Source of the DNA: Hyphomicrobiales bacterium | GTDB lineage: Bacteria > Pseudomonadota > Alphaproteobacteria > Rhizobiales > NORP267 | NCBI GenBank assembly: GCA_021775875.1 | Contig: JAJFHA010000013.1 | Coordinates: 1-50,270 of the forward strand | DNA length: 50,270 bases | Reading direction: 5' to 3' | Shown: piece by piece, positions 25,347-34,113 of the stretch | Position numbering within the stretch: position 1 is the first letter of the stretch | How the letters are laid out: every line of letters begins with the position of its first letter | Translations under genes and position numbers: made by a program | Notes under the pieces: generated by a model | Told to the model about the DNA's origin: nothing | Seen by the model: only the letters and a program-made list of their open reading frames with translations | Database searches by the model: none

Positions 25347-25688
25347 TCCAGTCAGGTAAAAATGTCCGACAAGCAGGATTATTTCACCGGCAATTATACC
25401 GTAGGCGATTGAGCGCCCAAATTTTAGAAAAATTCCGGTCCCGACAATTACTGCACTGAAACGCACCAAAGGCTCCACATCAGCCAGCGCGCCGATCGGA
25501 AAGAAAATAATCCGCGCGACCAGAGCGGCCACAAGAGCAGTTGAGACCGCCCTCACCCAACGGAATATTTCACCGTTTTCATCCACTTTCGCAGCGGCAA
25601 ATACGCCTGCCAGCCGCCAGATATCTGTGGCGAAATACCCCGCCACCAGCAACATTCCCAAATTTGCCCAGAATTCGATATCGCCCAT
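25341..25688 (-). CDS. azlD: AzlD-like small subunit of a branched-chain amino acid exporter
   Basis: A 115-residue hydrophobic protein with three to four membrane segments and the family opening MLLVAGYFATDIWRLAG. A charged loop (KVDENGEIFRWVRAVSTAL) is followed by LVARIIFFPIGAL. AzlD works with AzlC as a two-subunit amino-acid exporter of the LIV-E type. The start overlaps the azlC stop by one base (TAATG), so translation is coupled. Branched-chain specificity is inferred from the family, not seen here. Confidence 0.9.
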   Translation of the reverse strand: MGDIEFWANLGMLLVAGYFATDIWRLAGVFAAAKVDENGEIFRWVRAVSTALVAALVARIIFFPIGALADVEPLVRFSAVIVGTGIFLKFGRSIAYGIIAGEIILLVGHFYLTGL

Positions 25689-26425
25689 TATTTCTGCTCG
25701 AACCTCCGTCCGGCAAAATAAGCAAGCGTCCCACCAATCAGACCGGACAGCAAAAGTTCATACCCGCGAAAATAGATGAAGAAGATCGGCCCCAAAATGA
25801 AGCCGAATAAAAGTGCCAGCCGGTTCGACCAATCGTTGGAAACCGAGATCAACGAGAGTACAAAATAGAGCGGCGTCAGGAACAGCAATCCGGCTGCGAG
25901 TTTTGCTGATAGAATGCCCGCAAGCGAATGCCCGATCGCTGCAACGAACATATTGGTGACGAAGAGAACGGCGCAAAACCCACTATAATAGGGAATGCGC
26001 TCGTCGCGCGGCATACCCGGCAGCTTGCGCATGGATTCGACCCACACCGTAATCGCCATGAAATGGGTCAGCAGATATTGCTTCCATTTCGGCGTATGTG
26101 GCTCGCGCAAAATCGGCAGCAACGTTACCGCCAGCGGGAGCAATCGCACCGCCGTCAGCGTTACCGCCAGCGCCGCTGCCGTCATGGTCGCCCCGGACGC
26201 AATTTCGCTGACCAACACAACCTGACCCGGCAACGCCCAGACAAAGAAAGAGATAAAAACCGTATCGAACAACGAAATCCCACTTTCGCGGGCAAATGCG
26301 CCAAATCCGAAAAAAGAGAAAATCAATACCACAGCCGCCGGCGACGTGCTGGCCCACATGCCCCGGCTAAAAGCTGCTTGCTTCCGTGCAGCAAGTTCAG
26401 CGACATTATCTCCGGAATTGCTCAC
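25688..26425 (-). CDS. azlC: AzlC-like large subunit of a branched-chain amino acid exporter
   Basis: A 245-residue membrane protein starting with GTG. It has a short polar N-terminus (LAARKQAAFSRGMW), then the family's inner-membrane pattern: FFGFGAFARESGISLFDTVFISFFVWALPGQV, the hydrophobic TLTAVRLLPLAVTLLPILREP and a HFMAITVWVESM segment. Six to eight helices are likely. It precedes azlD with a one-base overlap. The pair is opposite to and convergent with the HIT gene, and 46 bases downstream of clpA. Confidence 0.91.
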   Translation of the reverse strand: MSNSGDNVAELAARKQAAFSRGMWASTSPAAVVLIFSFFGFGAFARESGISLFDTVFISFFVWALPGQVVLVSEIASGATMTAAALAVTLTAVRLLPLAVTLLPILREPHTPKWKQYLLTHFMAITVWVESMRKLPGMPRDERIPYYSGFCAVLFVTNMFVAAIGHSLAGILSAKLAAGLLFLTPLYFVLSLISVSNDWSNRLALLFGFILGPIFFIYFRGYELLLSGLIGGTLAYFAGRRFEQK

Positions 26426-26471
26426 TATGCGTTGCCCATCAAAGCAAATCTTCCGGTCATTGTGTAAAGCG

Positions 26472-28928
26472 TTAGTCGGTCAGTAACGGCACCTTCGGTA
26501 CCATGCTTCCGCCGCCGGAAGAACCACCACCCTTCCGCGACGACTTTTTGGACTTGGGACTAGCCTTTGCCTTGCTGGTGCGCGATTTCGCAGGAGTTTT
26601 GGATTTTGCTTTCCGACGCCTGACAGGTTTTGGCGCAACCGGTTTGTCTTCAAAATATTCAAAAGACAGAATTGTCTCGCCTTTTTCTTTTTTAGTATCG
26701 ACCCGAACGATGCCGCCCTTGGCAAGTTTGCCAAACAGCAATTCTTCCGCCAACGGCTTTTTAATATGTTCCTGAATCACCCGCGCCAGCGGACGGGCAC
26801 CAAATTTTTCATCATACCCGCGCTTGGCAATCCATTCATTCGCCGCCTCTGTCAGCTCAATCGTCACATTACGATCTGCCAATTGAGCTTCAAGCTGAAG
26901 CACAAATTTCTCGACAATCTTGGTGATGACCTCTCCGCCCAAAGGCGCGAACCCGATCACAGAATCCAGCCGGTTACGGAATTCCGGGCTGAACATCCGG
27001 CTGATGGCTTCTTCATCATCACCAACCTTGCGTTTCTGGTTGAAGCCAATCGGCGCTTTCGCCAATTCAGCCGCACCCGCATTGGTAGTCATGATCAGGA
27101 TCACATTCCTGAAATCAACTTTCTTGCCGCTATTATCAGTTAGCTTGCCGTGATCCATGACCTGTAAAAGGATATTGAAAAGGTCCGGATGGGCTTTCTC
27201 AATCTCGTCCAGCAACAACACACAATGGGGGTGCTGGTCGACCTGATCGGTCAACAAGCCACCCTGATCAAAACCCACATAACCGGGTGGCGCCCCAATC
27301 AGCCTGGAAACGGCATGGCGTTCCATATATTCCGACATGTCGAAGCGCAAAATCTCGATGCCCAACAATTCTGCGAGTTGACGCGCAACTTCGGTTTTAC
27401 CGACCCCGGTTGGCCCGGAAAACAGATAGCTCCCGATTGGCTTTTCTGGTTCACGCAGCCCTGCCCGTGATAACTTGATCGCGGCAGACAAAGCTTCGAT
27501 AGATTGATCCTGGCCAAAGACAACGCGCTTCAGATGCACTTCAAGATGCTTCAGCACTTCAGCGTCATCTTTGGAAACGGTTTTCGGCGGAATCCGCGCC
27601 ATGGTCGCAATCGTGGCTTCAATCTCCTTGACACCGATGCTCTTTTTGCGACGGCTTACCGACACCAGTCTTTGGGACGCGCCCGTCTCATCAATGACAT
27701 CAATCGCTTTATCCGGCAGTTTCCGGTCGTGGATATACCGCGCCGACAATTCCACCGCCGTCTTGATCGCTTGTTCAGTGTAGCGAATGTCATGAAACTC
27801 TTCGAAATAGGGTTTTAGCCCTTTGAGAATTTTAATCGTGTCTTCGACAGAAGGTTCAACAATATCGATCTTCTGGAACCGGCGCGCCAACGCCCGGTCT
27901 TTCTCAAAATGCTGGCGATATTCCTTATAGGTTGTCGAACCCATACAGCGTAGTTTCCCGCCCTGTAACGCAGGCTTCAACAAATTGGACGCGTCCATCG
28001 CCCCGCCCGACGTGGCGCCAGCGCCAATCACGGTATGGATTTCATCAATGAACATGATCGCGCCAGGATAGGCTTCGATCTCATCAACCACCGCCTTGAG
28101 GCGTTCTTCAAAATCACCACGATACCGGGTCCCAGCCAACAGCGCCCCCATATCCAGCTGGAAAATGGTGGAATCTGCCAGAACATCCGGCACGTCACTT
28201 TTGACAATACGAAACGCTAAACCTTCAGCAATCGCTGTTTTACCAACACCGGGATCACCGACAAAAATCGGATTATTTTTACGCCGCCGGCACAATACCT
28301 GGATAGCTCGCCTGATTTCAGCATCACGCCCGATCAGCGGATCAACATCGCCCGCTTCCGCTTTCGCGTTCAAATTTACGCAATAAGCATCCAGAGCCTC
28401 GTTTTGTGAGACATCTTCAGCGCCATTTTCCATACCGTCAGACTGGTCCTGCCCACCGCCAGGCAATTCCGGATTGCCGGAAAACCCGCGCCGTTTTGCC
28501 ATTCCATGTGAAATATAATTAACCGCATCGTAGCGGTTCATTTCCTGTTCCTGGAGAAAGAACGCGGCGTGACTTTCCCTCTCCGCAAAAATTGCCACGA
28601 GCACATTGGCACCGGTGACCTCTTCACGTCCCGAAGACTGAACATGGATGACCGCCCGTTGAATAACCCGCTGGAACCCGGCAGTTGGTTTGGAATCTTC
28701 CCCCGTCTCGACAATGATCTCATCCAGATCGTTATCCAGATAATCAACCAGATTGTGCTGCAACACATCGATGTCCACGTTGCAGGCGCGCATCACCGCA
28801 CTTGCGTCACGGTCATCGGTCAATGCCATCAGCAGATGTTCAAGGGTTGCGAATTCATGGCTCCGCTCGTTGGCGAGTACGAGCGCCTGATGCAGAACCT
28901 GTTCCAGATTTGGTGAAAATGTTGGCAC
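26472..28928 (-). CDS. clpA: ATP-dependent Clp protease ATP-binding subunit ClpA, with a basic C-terminal tail
   Basis: ClpA is the AAA+ unfoldase that feeds ClpP. The 818 residues comprise the N-domain with two Clp repeats (about 1-145), AAA module 1 with GDPGVGKTA and module 2 with GPTGVGKTE and [13 protein letters not shown]. The ClpP-docking loop region is present (PIGFNQK). Translation starts at GTG. After the core ends near EYFEDKP (763), a 55-residue tail follows with 17 Lys/Arg and many Ser/Ala/Gly, closing in VPKVPLLTD. Alphaproteobacterial ClpA proteins often have a C-terminal extension, but this one is long and histone-like. clpS precedes it by 18 bases, the classic adaptor-unfoldase pair. 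Confidence 0.97.
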   Translation of the reverse strand: MPTFSPNLEQVLHQALVLANERSHEFATLEHLLMALTDDRDASAVMRACNVDIDVLQHNLVDYLDNDLDEIIVETGEDSKPTAGFQRVIQRAVIHVQSSGREEVTGANVLVAIFAERESHAAFFLQEQEMNRYDAVNYISHGMAKRRGFSGNPELPGGGQDQSDGMENGAEDVSQNEALDAYCVNLNAKAEAGDVDPLIGRDAEIRRAIQVLCRRRKNNPIFVGDPGVGKTAIAEGLAFRIVKSDVPDVLADSTIFQLDMGALLAGTRYRGDFEERLKAVVDEIEAYPGAIMFIDEIHTVIGAGATSGGAMDASNLLKPALQGGKLRCMGSTTYKEYRQHFEKDRALARRFQKIDIVEPSVEDTIKILKGLKPYFEEFHDIRYTEQAIKTAVELSARYIHDRKLPDKAIDVIDETGASQRLVSVSRRKKSIGVKEIEATIATMARIPPKTVSKDDAEVLKHLEVHLKRVVFGQDQSIEALSAAIKLSRAGLREPEKPIGSYLFSGPTGVGKTEVARQLAELLGIEILRFDMSEYMERHAVSRLIGAPPGYVGFDQGGLLTDQVDQHPHCVLLLDEIEKAHPDLFNILLQVMDHGKLTDNSGKKVDFRNVILIMTTNAGAAELAKAPIGFNQKRKVGDDEEAISRMFSPEFRNRLDSVIGFAPLGGEVITKIVEKFVLQLEAQLADRNVTIELTEAANEWIAKRGYDEKFGARPLARVIQEHIKKPLAEELLFGKLAKGGIVRVDTKKEKGETILSFEYFEDKPVAPKPVRRRKAKSKTPAKSRTSKAKASPKSKKSSRKGGGSSGGGSMVPKVPLLTD

Positions 28929-28946
28929 GCTGTTTCCCGGTTTTTT

Positions 28947-29285
28947 CTAGTTTTTTTCCATAACGCATTGAAGTGGATGTTGGTGCTTGCGCGCAAAATC
29001 CATAACCAGCGCCACCTTGGTTTCCGCTACCTCATAGGTAAAGACACCACAAACCCCAGCGCCTTTGTTGTGAACATGCAACATGACCGTGGTCGCCTCA
29101 TCAATACCTTTGTTGAAATATTTTTCCAACACAAGGACCACAAATTCCATCGGCGTATAATCGTCGTTCAGCAGCATCACCTTGTAAAGGCTCGGTCGCT
29201 TGGTTTTTGTCCGGGTTTGGGTGATAACCCCAGTACCGGAATTGTTCCCGCCCCCGCCACGCTTATCGTCATTTTCACCAGCCAT
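28947..29285 (-). CDS. clpS: ClpA adaptor ClpS
   Basis: ClpS delivers N-degron substrates to ClpAP. The conserved core begins at [18 protein letters not shown], with the substrate-pocket residues NDDYTPMEF, followed by [24 protein letters not shown] and ending MEKN. The glycine/asparagine-rich, flexible N-terminus ([14 protein letters not shown]), which ClpA pulls into its pore, is as expected. I use the ATG at 29285 (112 residues), although no good ribosome site precedes it. A start at 29369 (140 residues) is possible but adds unconserved sequence. It is the first gene of clpS-clpA. Confidence 0.94.
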   Translation of the reverse strand: MAGENDDKRGGGGNNSGTGVITQTRTKTKRPSLYKVMLLNDDYTPMEFVVLVLEKYFNKGIDEATTVMLHVHNKGAGVCGVFTYEVAETKVALVMDFARKHQHPLQCVMEKN

Positions 29286-29374
29286 ACCGCGAACCGGGAC
29301 GCCCGCTTGCAAACGGCTGCCCTCGCAGGAGATAGGCTCAAAGCTGGATCGCAAATTTTTCATCCACATACTCG

Positions 29375-29415
29375 GTCAGATTAAACGCAAACAATCGCAA
29401 AATGTCGAATCTGAC
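29375..29415. repeat. 8-bp inverted repeat upstream of clpS
   Basis: GTCAGATT (29375-29382) and AATCTGAC (29408-29415) are exact inverted copies 25 bases apart, just upstream of the clpS frame on the minus strand. They could be a regulator site in the clpS-clpA promoter region or chance. Confidence 0.4.
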
Positions 29416-29510
29416 GTATTTTAAGGGGCATGGCCAGACCTGACCAGTCTTTAAGATAGGACAGCATGGACGGAATTACAGCACCTCGCGAAAAATTTAC
29501 CCATAAACAG

Positions 29511-29540
29511 AAAAAGCCCGGTCTTTCGACCGGGCTTTCC
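29511..29540 (-). terminator. Rho-independent terminator of the phasin gene
   Basis: An 11-bp perfect stem AAAGCCCGGTC / GACCGGGCTTT around a 4-base loop (29513-29538). Read on the minus strand it ends in a run of T (GGGCTTTTTCTG). It starts about 30 bases past the phasin stop and separates phasin from clpS. Confidence 0.92.
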
Positions 29541-29568
29541 CGAAAACTCTATGTTTCAGAAGCTTGCC

Positions 29569-29910
29569 TTACTTGGCAGCTTTCTGAGCTGCCTGGACAG
29601 CAGTTTCGATAGGCTTGTAAGCTTCTTTGGCAGCGCCGGTGTAGATTTCACCGAGCTTGGTTGCCTGACCGACATAACCTTCGTAGGAAGCGCGGAGGAA
29701 GCTGGACTGAGCTTCAACAGCCTTGTCGATTGACTTGGCAGCAACAACCTTCTCAGCAGCAGCGGTGCCTTCTTCAAAAGCCTTCTTGGAGAAATCAGCA
29801 ATTTCTGTTGCCATTTCCTGGAAGCCCTTTGACATAGCGCCAAAGCTCTTTACTGCGAGCTCAACATTGTCTTTGCTCATTTTCTGAAAGTCTTCAAAAC
29901 CGTTTTGCAT
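29569..29910 (-). CDS. Phasin (polyhydroxyalkanoate granule protein)
   Basis: Phasins coat storage-polyester granules. From the ATG at 29910, preceded by AGGAGAG, the product has 113 residues, almost entirely amphipathic helix: FEDFQKMSKDNVELAVKSFGAMSKGFQEMATEIADFSKK in its parts, then alternating Ala/Lys/Glu to an alanine-rich end. This matches the phasin_2 family of alphaproteobacteria. A frame extending upstream to 30036 has no family support and runs through the promoter. No phaC, phaB or phaR gene is in the window; the acetyl-CoA acetyltransferase at 45-46 kb could supply the first PHA step, but it is remote. The upstream promoter and operator-like boxes are described separately. Confidence 0.92.
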   Translation of the reverse strand: MQNGFEDFQKMSKDNVELAVKSFGAMSKGFQEMATEIADFSKKAFEEGTAAAEKVVAAKSIDKAVEAQSSFLRASYEGYVGQATKLGEIYTGAAKEAYKPIETAVQAAQKAAK

Positions 29911-29986
29911 TTTATCTCTCCTGGTGGATCGTTTGTTGTTCCGATGGCCGCCGCAGACAAACTGTCGTTTCGGCCTTGATGAGAGG

Positions 29987-30014
29987 AATATATGCGCTGC
30001 ACAAAAAATGTCAA
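29987..30014 (-). promoter_or_regulatory. Near-consensus sigma-70 promoter for the phasin gene
   Basis: Read on the minus strand: TTGACA (30014-30009), a 16-base spacer, then TATATT (29992-29987). This is the best promoter in the window. The predicted start near 29980 gives a leader of about 70 bases to the phasin ATG. The spacer is itself one of two TGC-rich operator-like boxes. Confidence 0.8.
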
Positions 30015-30039
30015 GAAAATATATTGCACTGCACAAAAA
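29993..30039. promoter_or_regulatory. Paired TGC-rich boxes, probable PhaR operators
   Basis: TGCGCTGCACAAAAA at 29993-30007 and TGCACTGCACAAAAA at 30025-30039 differ at one base and start 32 bases apart, about three helical turns, on the same face of the DNA. The first fills the spacer between the -35 and -10 of the phasin promoter; the second lies just upstream of the -35. TGC-rich sites of this kind are bound by the PHA-sensing repressor PhaR in Paracoccus. The identity of the binder is inferred. Confidence 0.65.
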
Positions 30040-30187
30040 TAAACTTCGTGGCCATTACTGGTTTCCAAAACATGCTTAAACCTTTTGTAACTCCGGCCCG
30101 GTAAAATTAGAAACCATGGCAGCCTGGATACAAAATCCAGCGCCAAATGTTGTTGAGTTGCGTGAGTTAAGGTGAGTGTTCTGCGTA

Positions 30188-31528
30188 ATGTTGCGTCGCG
30201 TTTTTAGCCGTTATCGGCCTAATATTGTCCTGTTTTTGGCAATTTTTGCGCTATTTGTTGCGGTACAGCCCGCAGACGCGACCCGATCGATAAGATCAGA
30301 CCCTCGCTACGCCGCCTTTGTCATCGATATCAATTCCAACACTGTCCTCTATTCCAGAAGTGCTGATCGGCCGCGCTACCCGGCGTCCCTGACCAAAATC
30401 ATGACTTTGTATATGGTCTTCGAAGCACTGCGTGAAGGTACAATCACCCGCGCAACCCGAATCATATTCTCTTCTCATGCTGCAGCGCAACCACCGTCCA
30501 GACTTGGCATTGCGGTCGGCCAAAGCATTTCGGTAGAATCGGCTATACGCGCCCTGGTGACCAAATCCGCCAACGATGTGGCCGCTGCGGTTGCTGAACA
30601 TCTGGGCGGCACCGAAAGCGGGTTTGCACGGGAAATGACAAGAACCGCCCGTACGCTTGGAATGAGCAACACAACATTCAAAAATGCGTCAGGCCTGCCC
30701 AACAGCGCACAAACCACAACAGCGCGCGACATGGCGCGGCTTGGATATGCAATTCAGCGCGATTTTCCCGGTGAATATTCCTATTTCAGCACTCGCTCCT
30801 TCACTTTCCAGGGTCGTAGATACGGCAACCACAACAGGCTTCTCGGCAATGTCCAGGGTGTTGATGGCATCAAGACCGGATATACCCGTGCCTCCGGCTT
30901 CAACCTGACTACTTCGCTGCGTCGCAATAATCGCCACTTGATCGCCGTAGTTATGGGCGGCCCGACGGGTCGGTCCCGCGATAATCACATGCGCTATTTG
31001 CTGGACCGGTTTTACAGCCAGGCTGTGGCCCGCACCCAATCGCCAGTGGAAATCGATGTAGCCAATATGCAAACACCATCTTTGCGACCGGATAATAGAC
31101 AACCAAGCGCCCCAGTTGCCGTGGCCACAACAACGCCCTCATCTACAATAGATACGTCACGAGGTGTTATCGCCGCGTCAGTTGTAGTGCCAACGACACC
31201 CACCAACGCCGACCCCGTTGTGACTGCCACCATCCCGGAACCAACACCAGCTGCCACCACCGACAACGTGGCGACCCGGATTGAAAATCAGTGGATTATC
31301 CAGATCGGCGCATACGGCAACGAAAATGCTGCCCGCACCCGCCTTGACGCCGCCCGTTCAGCCGCCAGCACATTGTTGGCCAGTGGCCAGCCCTATACCG
31401 AACCGGTACAGAGCAATAACCAGACCCTGTACCGCGCCCGGTTCAGCGGGTTTGACCGCAGTTCAGCGGTTGCCGCATGCCGGGTCTTGAAACAGGCCAG
31501 CTTCCCTTGCCTGCCAATGCCGAAATAA
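30188..31528 (+). CDS. D-alanyl-D-alanine carboxypeptidase with C-terminal SPOR domain
   Basis: A periplasmic S11 peptidase trimming peptidoglycan pentapeptides. From the ATG at 30188 (446 residues; a GTG at 30176 is an alternative) there is a basic N-terminus, a hydrophobic signal core (VLFLAIFALFVAV) and PADA cleavage near 31. The catalytic triad motifs are S67-L-T-K70 (YPASLTKIM), SAN in TKSANDVAAAVAEH and KTG in DGIKTGYTR. After a Pro/Thr/Ala-rich linker (about 285-360) comes a SPOR domain (WIIQIGAYGNENAA to the end), which binds denuded glycan at division septa. No C-terminal amphipathic membrane anchor is seen, as SPOR replaces it. The gene converges on the J-domain gene two bases away. 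Confidence 0.95.
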   Translation: MLRRVFSRYRPNIVLFLAIFALFVAVQPADATRSIRSDPRYAAFVIDINSNTVLYSRSADRPRYPASLTKIMTLYMVFEALREGTITRATRIIFSSHAAAQPPSRLGIAVGQSISVESAIRALVTKSANDVAAAVAEHLGGTESGFAREMTRTARTLGMSNTTFKNASGLPNSAQTTTARDMARLGYAIQRDFPGEYSYFSTRSFTFQGRRYGNHNRLLGNVQGVDGIKTGYTRASGFNLTTSLRRNNRHLIAVVMGGPTGRSRDNHMRYLLDRFYSQAVARTQSPVEIDVANMQTPSLRPDNRQPSAPVAVATTTPSSTIDTSRGVIAASVVVPTTPTNADPVVTATIPEPTPAATTDNVATRIENQWIIQIGAYGNENAARTRLDAARSAASTLLASGQPYTEPVQSNNQTLYRARFSGFDRSSAVAACRVLKQASFPCLPMPK

Positions 31529-31530
31529 CG

Positions 31531-32229
31531 TCACGACAGCAGAAAATCCCGGGCTTCATTCAGTTTGCTGGCAAAATACGTTGAGCCACCCTGATCCGGG
31601 TGCAGCATTTTCATCAGATTTCTGTGAGCCTTGCGAATTTGTGAGGCGCTGGAACCCTCTTCCAGACCGAGAATTGCCAGAGCTTCACCACGATTCATAA
31701 CGCTTCGTGATTTATTCGCACCGCGCCCGTTGCTTGCTCCAGCGGAGCCCTCTTCGTCCCGCCAGCCAGCAAACCGCCAATCCATATAGGCGCCGAGCAA
31801 GGCTTCGCTTTCCTCGTCGCCAGAAACTTCGCTCATAAATGTCTGCAAATCGCCAAGTGACAGAGATTGTAATTCAGCATCTCTGAATTGCCCGTCCAAT
31901 ATTCGTCCATGCATTTCGCCGGTATCATGATCCAAGGTCATTTCCAGAAACCGCGATGTCACCCTTGAAGATTGCCCTTGTGATCTGGTTCCGGAAAAAC
32001 TGCCAATACCGGGGATCCGCCCACGCAACATCGAATAGCCGAAACCCGCGATCGGAATGGCGAATACCCAACGCCCGGTCACTGCCATAAATGCCGCCAA
32101 CAGCAGCACCAACGCGCCGCCCCATTGCCGGACCATCTGCGCCAGATCACCAACACTTGCCGACGTAATTTGCTTGATCAAAAGCAACCCGAGCGAGAGG
32201 ACAATAATGCCAATCAGAAAATAGCCCAT
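31531..32229 (-). CDS. Membrane-anchored protein with C-terminal J domain
   Basis: The 232-residue protein has two hydrophobic segments (about 3-20 and 36-62), a linker, a central region (RFLEMTLDHDTGEMHG...) and a C-terminal J domain (about 180-232). The J domain carries the HPD motif in KMLHPDQGG and ends at NEARDFLL. J domains stimulate Hsp70 (DnaK) ATPase; membrane-bound forms recruit DnaK to the inner membrane, in a layout like mitochondrial Pam18. AGGA lies six bases before the ATG. It starts only six bases after the VWA gene, so the two are surely co-expressed. The client is unknown. Confidence 0.9.
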   Translation of the reverse strand: MGYFLIGIIVLSLGLLLIKQITSASVGDLAQMVRQWGGALVLLLAAFMAVTGRWVFAIPIAGFGYSMLRGRIPGIGSFSGTRSQGQSSRVTSRFLEMTLDHDTGEMHGRILDGQFRDAELQSLSLGDLQTFMSEVSGDEESEALLGAYMDWRFAGWRDEEGSAGASNGRGANKSRSVMNRGEALAILGLEEGSSASQIRKAHRNLMKMLHPDQGGSTYFASKLNEARDFLLS

Positions 32230-32235
32230 ACATTC

Positions 32236-32982
32236 CTACTTCATTTGTTCGAGCAAAATGCGAGCGCTCTTGTTGCTTTTTCCCATATCACCCAGCGCCA
32301 TACGGCCACCGGCCGCGTAAACTGCAACAGCAGACAATAACGCACGTAACTGATCTCGCGAGCCTGCGTCAAAACGACAAAATGCACCCTTGGTCAGCCG
32401 CGCCATTTCACGAAACCCGCGTTCAGCATCAGGGTCATAACCTTCTTGGAACGCAAATACCGGTACCCCCTGAAGCCCAAGTTCGCCTGCTTTGGCGCAA
32501 ATGCTGTCTATTTCTTCTTCCAGGCAATCACCAACATAAACCAGCGCGTCCACTTTCTGCTCTGATGTTTCCCTTGATACGTGAGAGAGAACTTTGCCCA
32601 CCTGGGTTTGCCCACCGCGGCAATCGATACCGCCCATCAGGCCTGCAAGTTGTTCGGCATCGCGTACCCAGCGGCTGGCGCGGCATTCGCCAAAACCGCG
32701 AAAATAAACAAGTTGCACGTCTAGTCCGCCAATCCGTCCGGTTTCCGCGAACATCTCCGCTTGAAGTTGGCAGGCCGTATCCCAGGTTGGCTGACGGCTC
32801 ATAGTCGCATCCAGGGCGAATACCAGTCGCCCGCGTCTGCCATCGGCTCGCAGGGGACCTAACGCCTTAGCCTTGGCGACAAATTCCGCAACCGCAGCCT
32901 GTCCGGAGCGCTTTGGTTTTTCTGGTGATCCGTCAGGTTTTTTGGTGATATCTGACACGGGCTTACCTGATCCTGAATTCAT
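32236..32982 (-). CDS. von Willebrand factor A-like domain protein
   Basis: A 248-residue cytoplasmic protein without signal or membrane span. After a Lys/Pro-rich N-terminus, strand LVFALDATMSRQPTW gives a near-complete MIDAS motif (D-x-T-x-S), with further VWA strands VQLVYFRGF, ALVYVGDCLEEE and VPVFAFQEG. VWA proteins bind partners through a metal ion and often act with AAA+ or other ATPases as assembly factors. It lies between mipZ (75-base gap) and the J-domain gene (6-base gap). I recognise it as a conserved alphaproteobacterial hypothetical. No function is established. Confidence 0.85.
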   Translation of the reverse strand: MNSGSGKPVSDITKKPDGSPEKPKRSGQAAVAEFVAKAKALGPLRADGRRGRLVFALDATMSRQPTWDTACQLQAEMFAETGRIGGLDVQLVYFRGFGECRASRWVRDAEQLAGLMGGIDCRGGQTQVGKVLSHVSRETSEQKVDALVYVGDCLEEEIDSICAKAGELGLQGVPVFAFQEGYDPDAERGFREMARLTKGAFCRFDAGSRDQLRALLSAVAVYAAGGRMALGDMGKSNKSARILLEQMK

Positions 32983-33057
32983 GGTCTTGGATTGTAGAAC
33001 ATGTCAGGTTTGTTGGCCAATTTTACAAGCCATTACAAAGGAGAACAGCCGGACAGG

Positions 33058-33969
33058 CTATTCGCTGAAAATATCGTGCAATTGCAGCGGTTTTTCATTT
33101 GCCCGCGCCCAGATTTTGCGGGCTTCGCGGCGCAATTTTGCTTTTTCATTGACCGGAAGACTAAGGGTCGTAATCAGCGCCCTGATTTCCTGGCGCGCAG
33201 TCAGATGAGACAGCGTCGGCTCAGATCCGAGTGTGGCTTCGTCAAGGATATCAATCGCGGTCAAACCTTTCGGGAAAAACGCCCTGAAAATCAACCGCTC
33301 GGCAATACCGTCAGAAATCCGAAATCCCAGTTGGCGGCCCAAAGCACGAAGCCCTTCGCCGACAAAATGCCGGTTTCTTGAATCCAGCGTAGACATACGA
33401 TTACGCACCACAATCCAGTCTGTGACACCACCATCTACAAGTCGGCGTTGGCGTCGCGCATCGCGGACCATGCGGGTATAATGGCTAAGCCCTGTAACCT
33501 CGTGGGATACTGGATCGATTTTTGCCAATACATCCAGATCAACAAAACTGTCGTTGAGCGGTGTGACCAGTGTATCGGCCATGGAATGGGCTAGGCGCAT
33601 CAAATAGCTGTCTGAGGCAGGTGTATCGATCACTACAAAATCGTAATTCTGCTCAACCTCGCCAATCGCATCGGCGAAGGAAGCGAATTCTGATTCTTCA
33701 CGACCCGACACCGTTTCCGAGCGACCTCGATAGACCGGAAAATGGCGCGGTAATTCAAGACCGAGATTGGTTCGTTCTGACCAGCGCTCGCGGTTCTCAA
33801 TATAATTAGTGAGCGTGCCCTGTCGGCTGTCCAGATCAATCGACGCAACTTTTTGCCCGGACTTCAACAACGAGACAAGTACGTGCATACAGGTCGTCGA
33901 TTTGCCTGTCCCACCCTTCTCATTGCCAAAAACAATGACATGAGCAGATTTGCTGCCTTCGGCAGACAT
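33058..33969 (-). CDS. mipZ: MipZ-type division-site positioning ATPase (ParA/MinD superfamily)
   Basis: MipZ forms a gradient from ParB-bound poles and inhibits FtsZ, placing the septum mid-cell. The deviant Walker A motif GNEKGGTGKST starts at residue 15, with the NEKGG signature of MipZ rather than the QKGGV of ParA. VASIDLDSRQGTLTNYIENR and the Walker B-like FVVIDTPASDS follow, and a basic C-terminal segment (KAKLRREARKIWARANEKP) is typical of MipZ. No parB neighbour exists, which also argues against a plasmid-type ParA. The start is uncertain among 33969 (used, 303 residues), ATG 33993 and TTG 34008; none has a strong ribosome site. VWA and J-domain genes follow. Confidence 0.92.
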   Translation of the reverse strand: MSAEGSKSAHVIVFGNEKGGTGKSTTCMHVLVSLLKSGQKVASIDLDSRQGTLTNYIENRERWSERTNLGLELPRHFPVYRGRSETVSGREESEFASFADAIGEVEQNYDFVVIDTPASDSYLMRLAHSMADTLVTPLNDSFVDLDVLAKIDPVSHEVTGLSHYTRMVRDARRQRRLVDGGVTDWIVVRNRMSTLDSRNRHFVGEGLRALGRQLGFRISDGIAERLIFRAFFPKGLTAIDILDEATLGSEPTLSHLTARQEIRALITTLSLPVNEKAKLRREARKIWARANEKPLQLHDIFSE

Positions 33970-34113
33970 ACTGCCGTTTACGCCATTTACCATAAAAACT
34001 ACCGCCAACTCAACTCTATTGGCCCTATCTTGCCCAGTCGCGAACGTCGGATCAACAAAATATCATTGTCATTTAGTAAACAGGTAAACCGGCTTCGTTG
34101 ATCGGCCATCCAG

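Noticed and set aside
29375-29450. Heat-shock (sigma-32) promoter for clpS-clpA
   Set aside because: CCCC and CTTAAA-like elements are present on the minus strand, but not with the required order and spacing.
33058-33969. ParA-type ATPase as a sign of an integrated plasmid
   Set aside because: The NEKGG signature and C-terminus are those of chromosomal MipZ, and no parB, replication gene or iteron is nearby.
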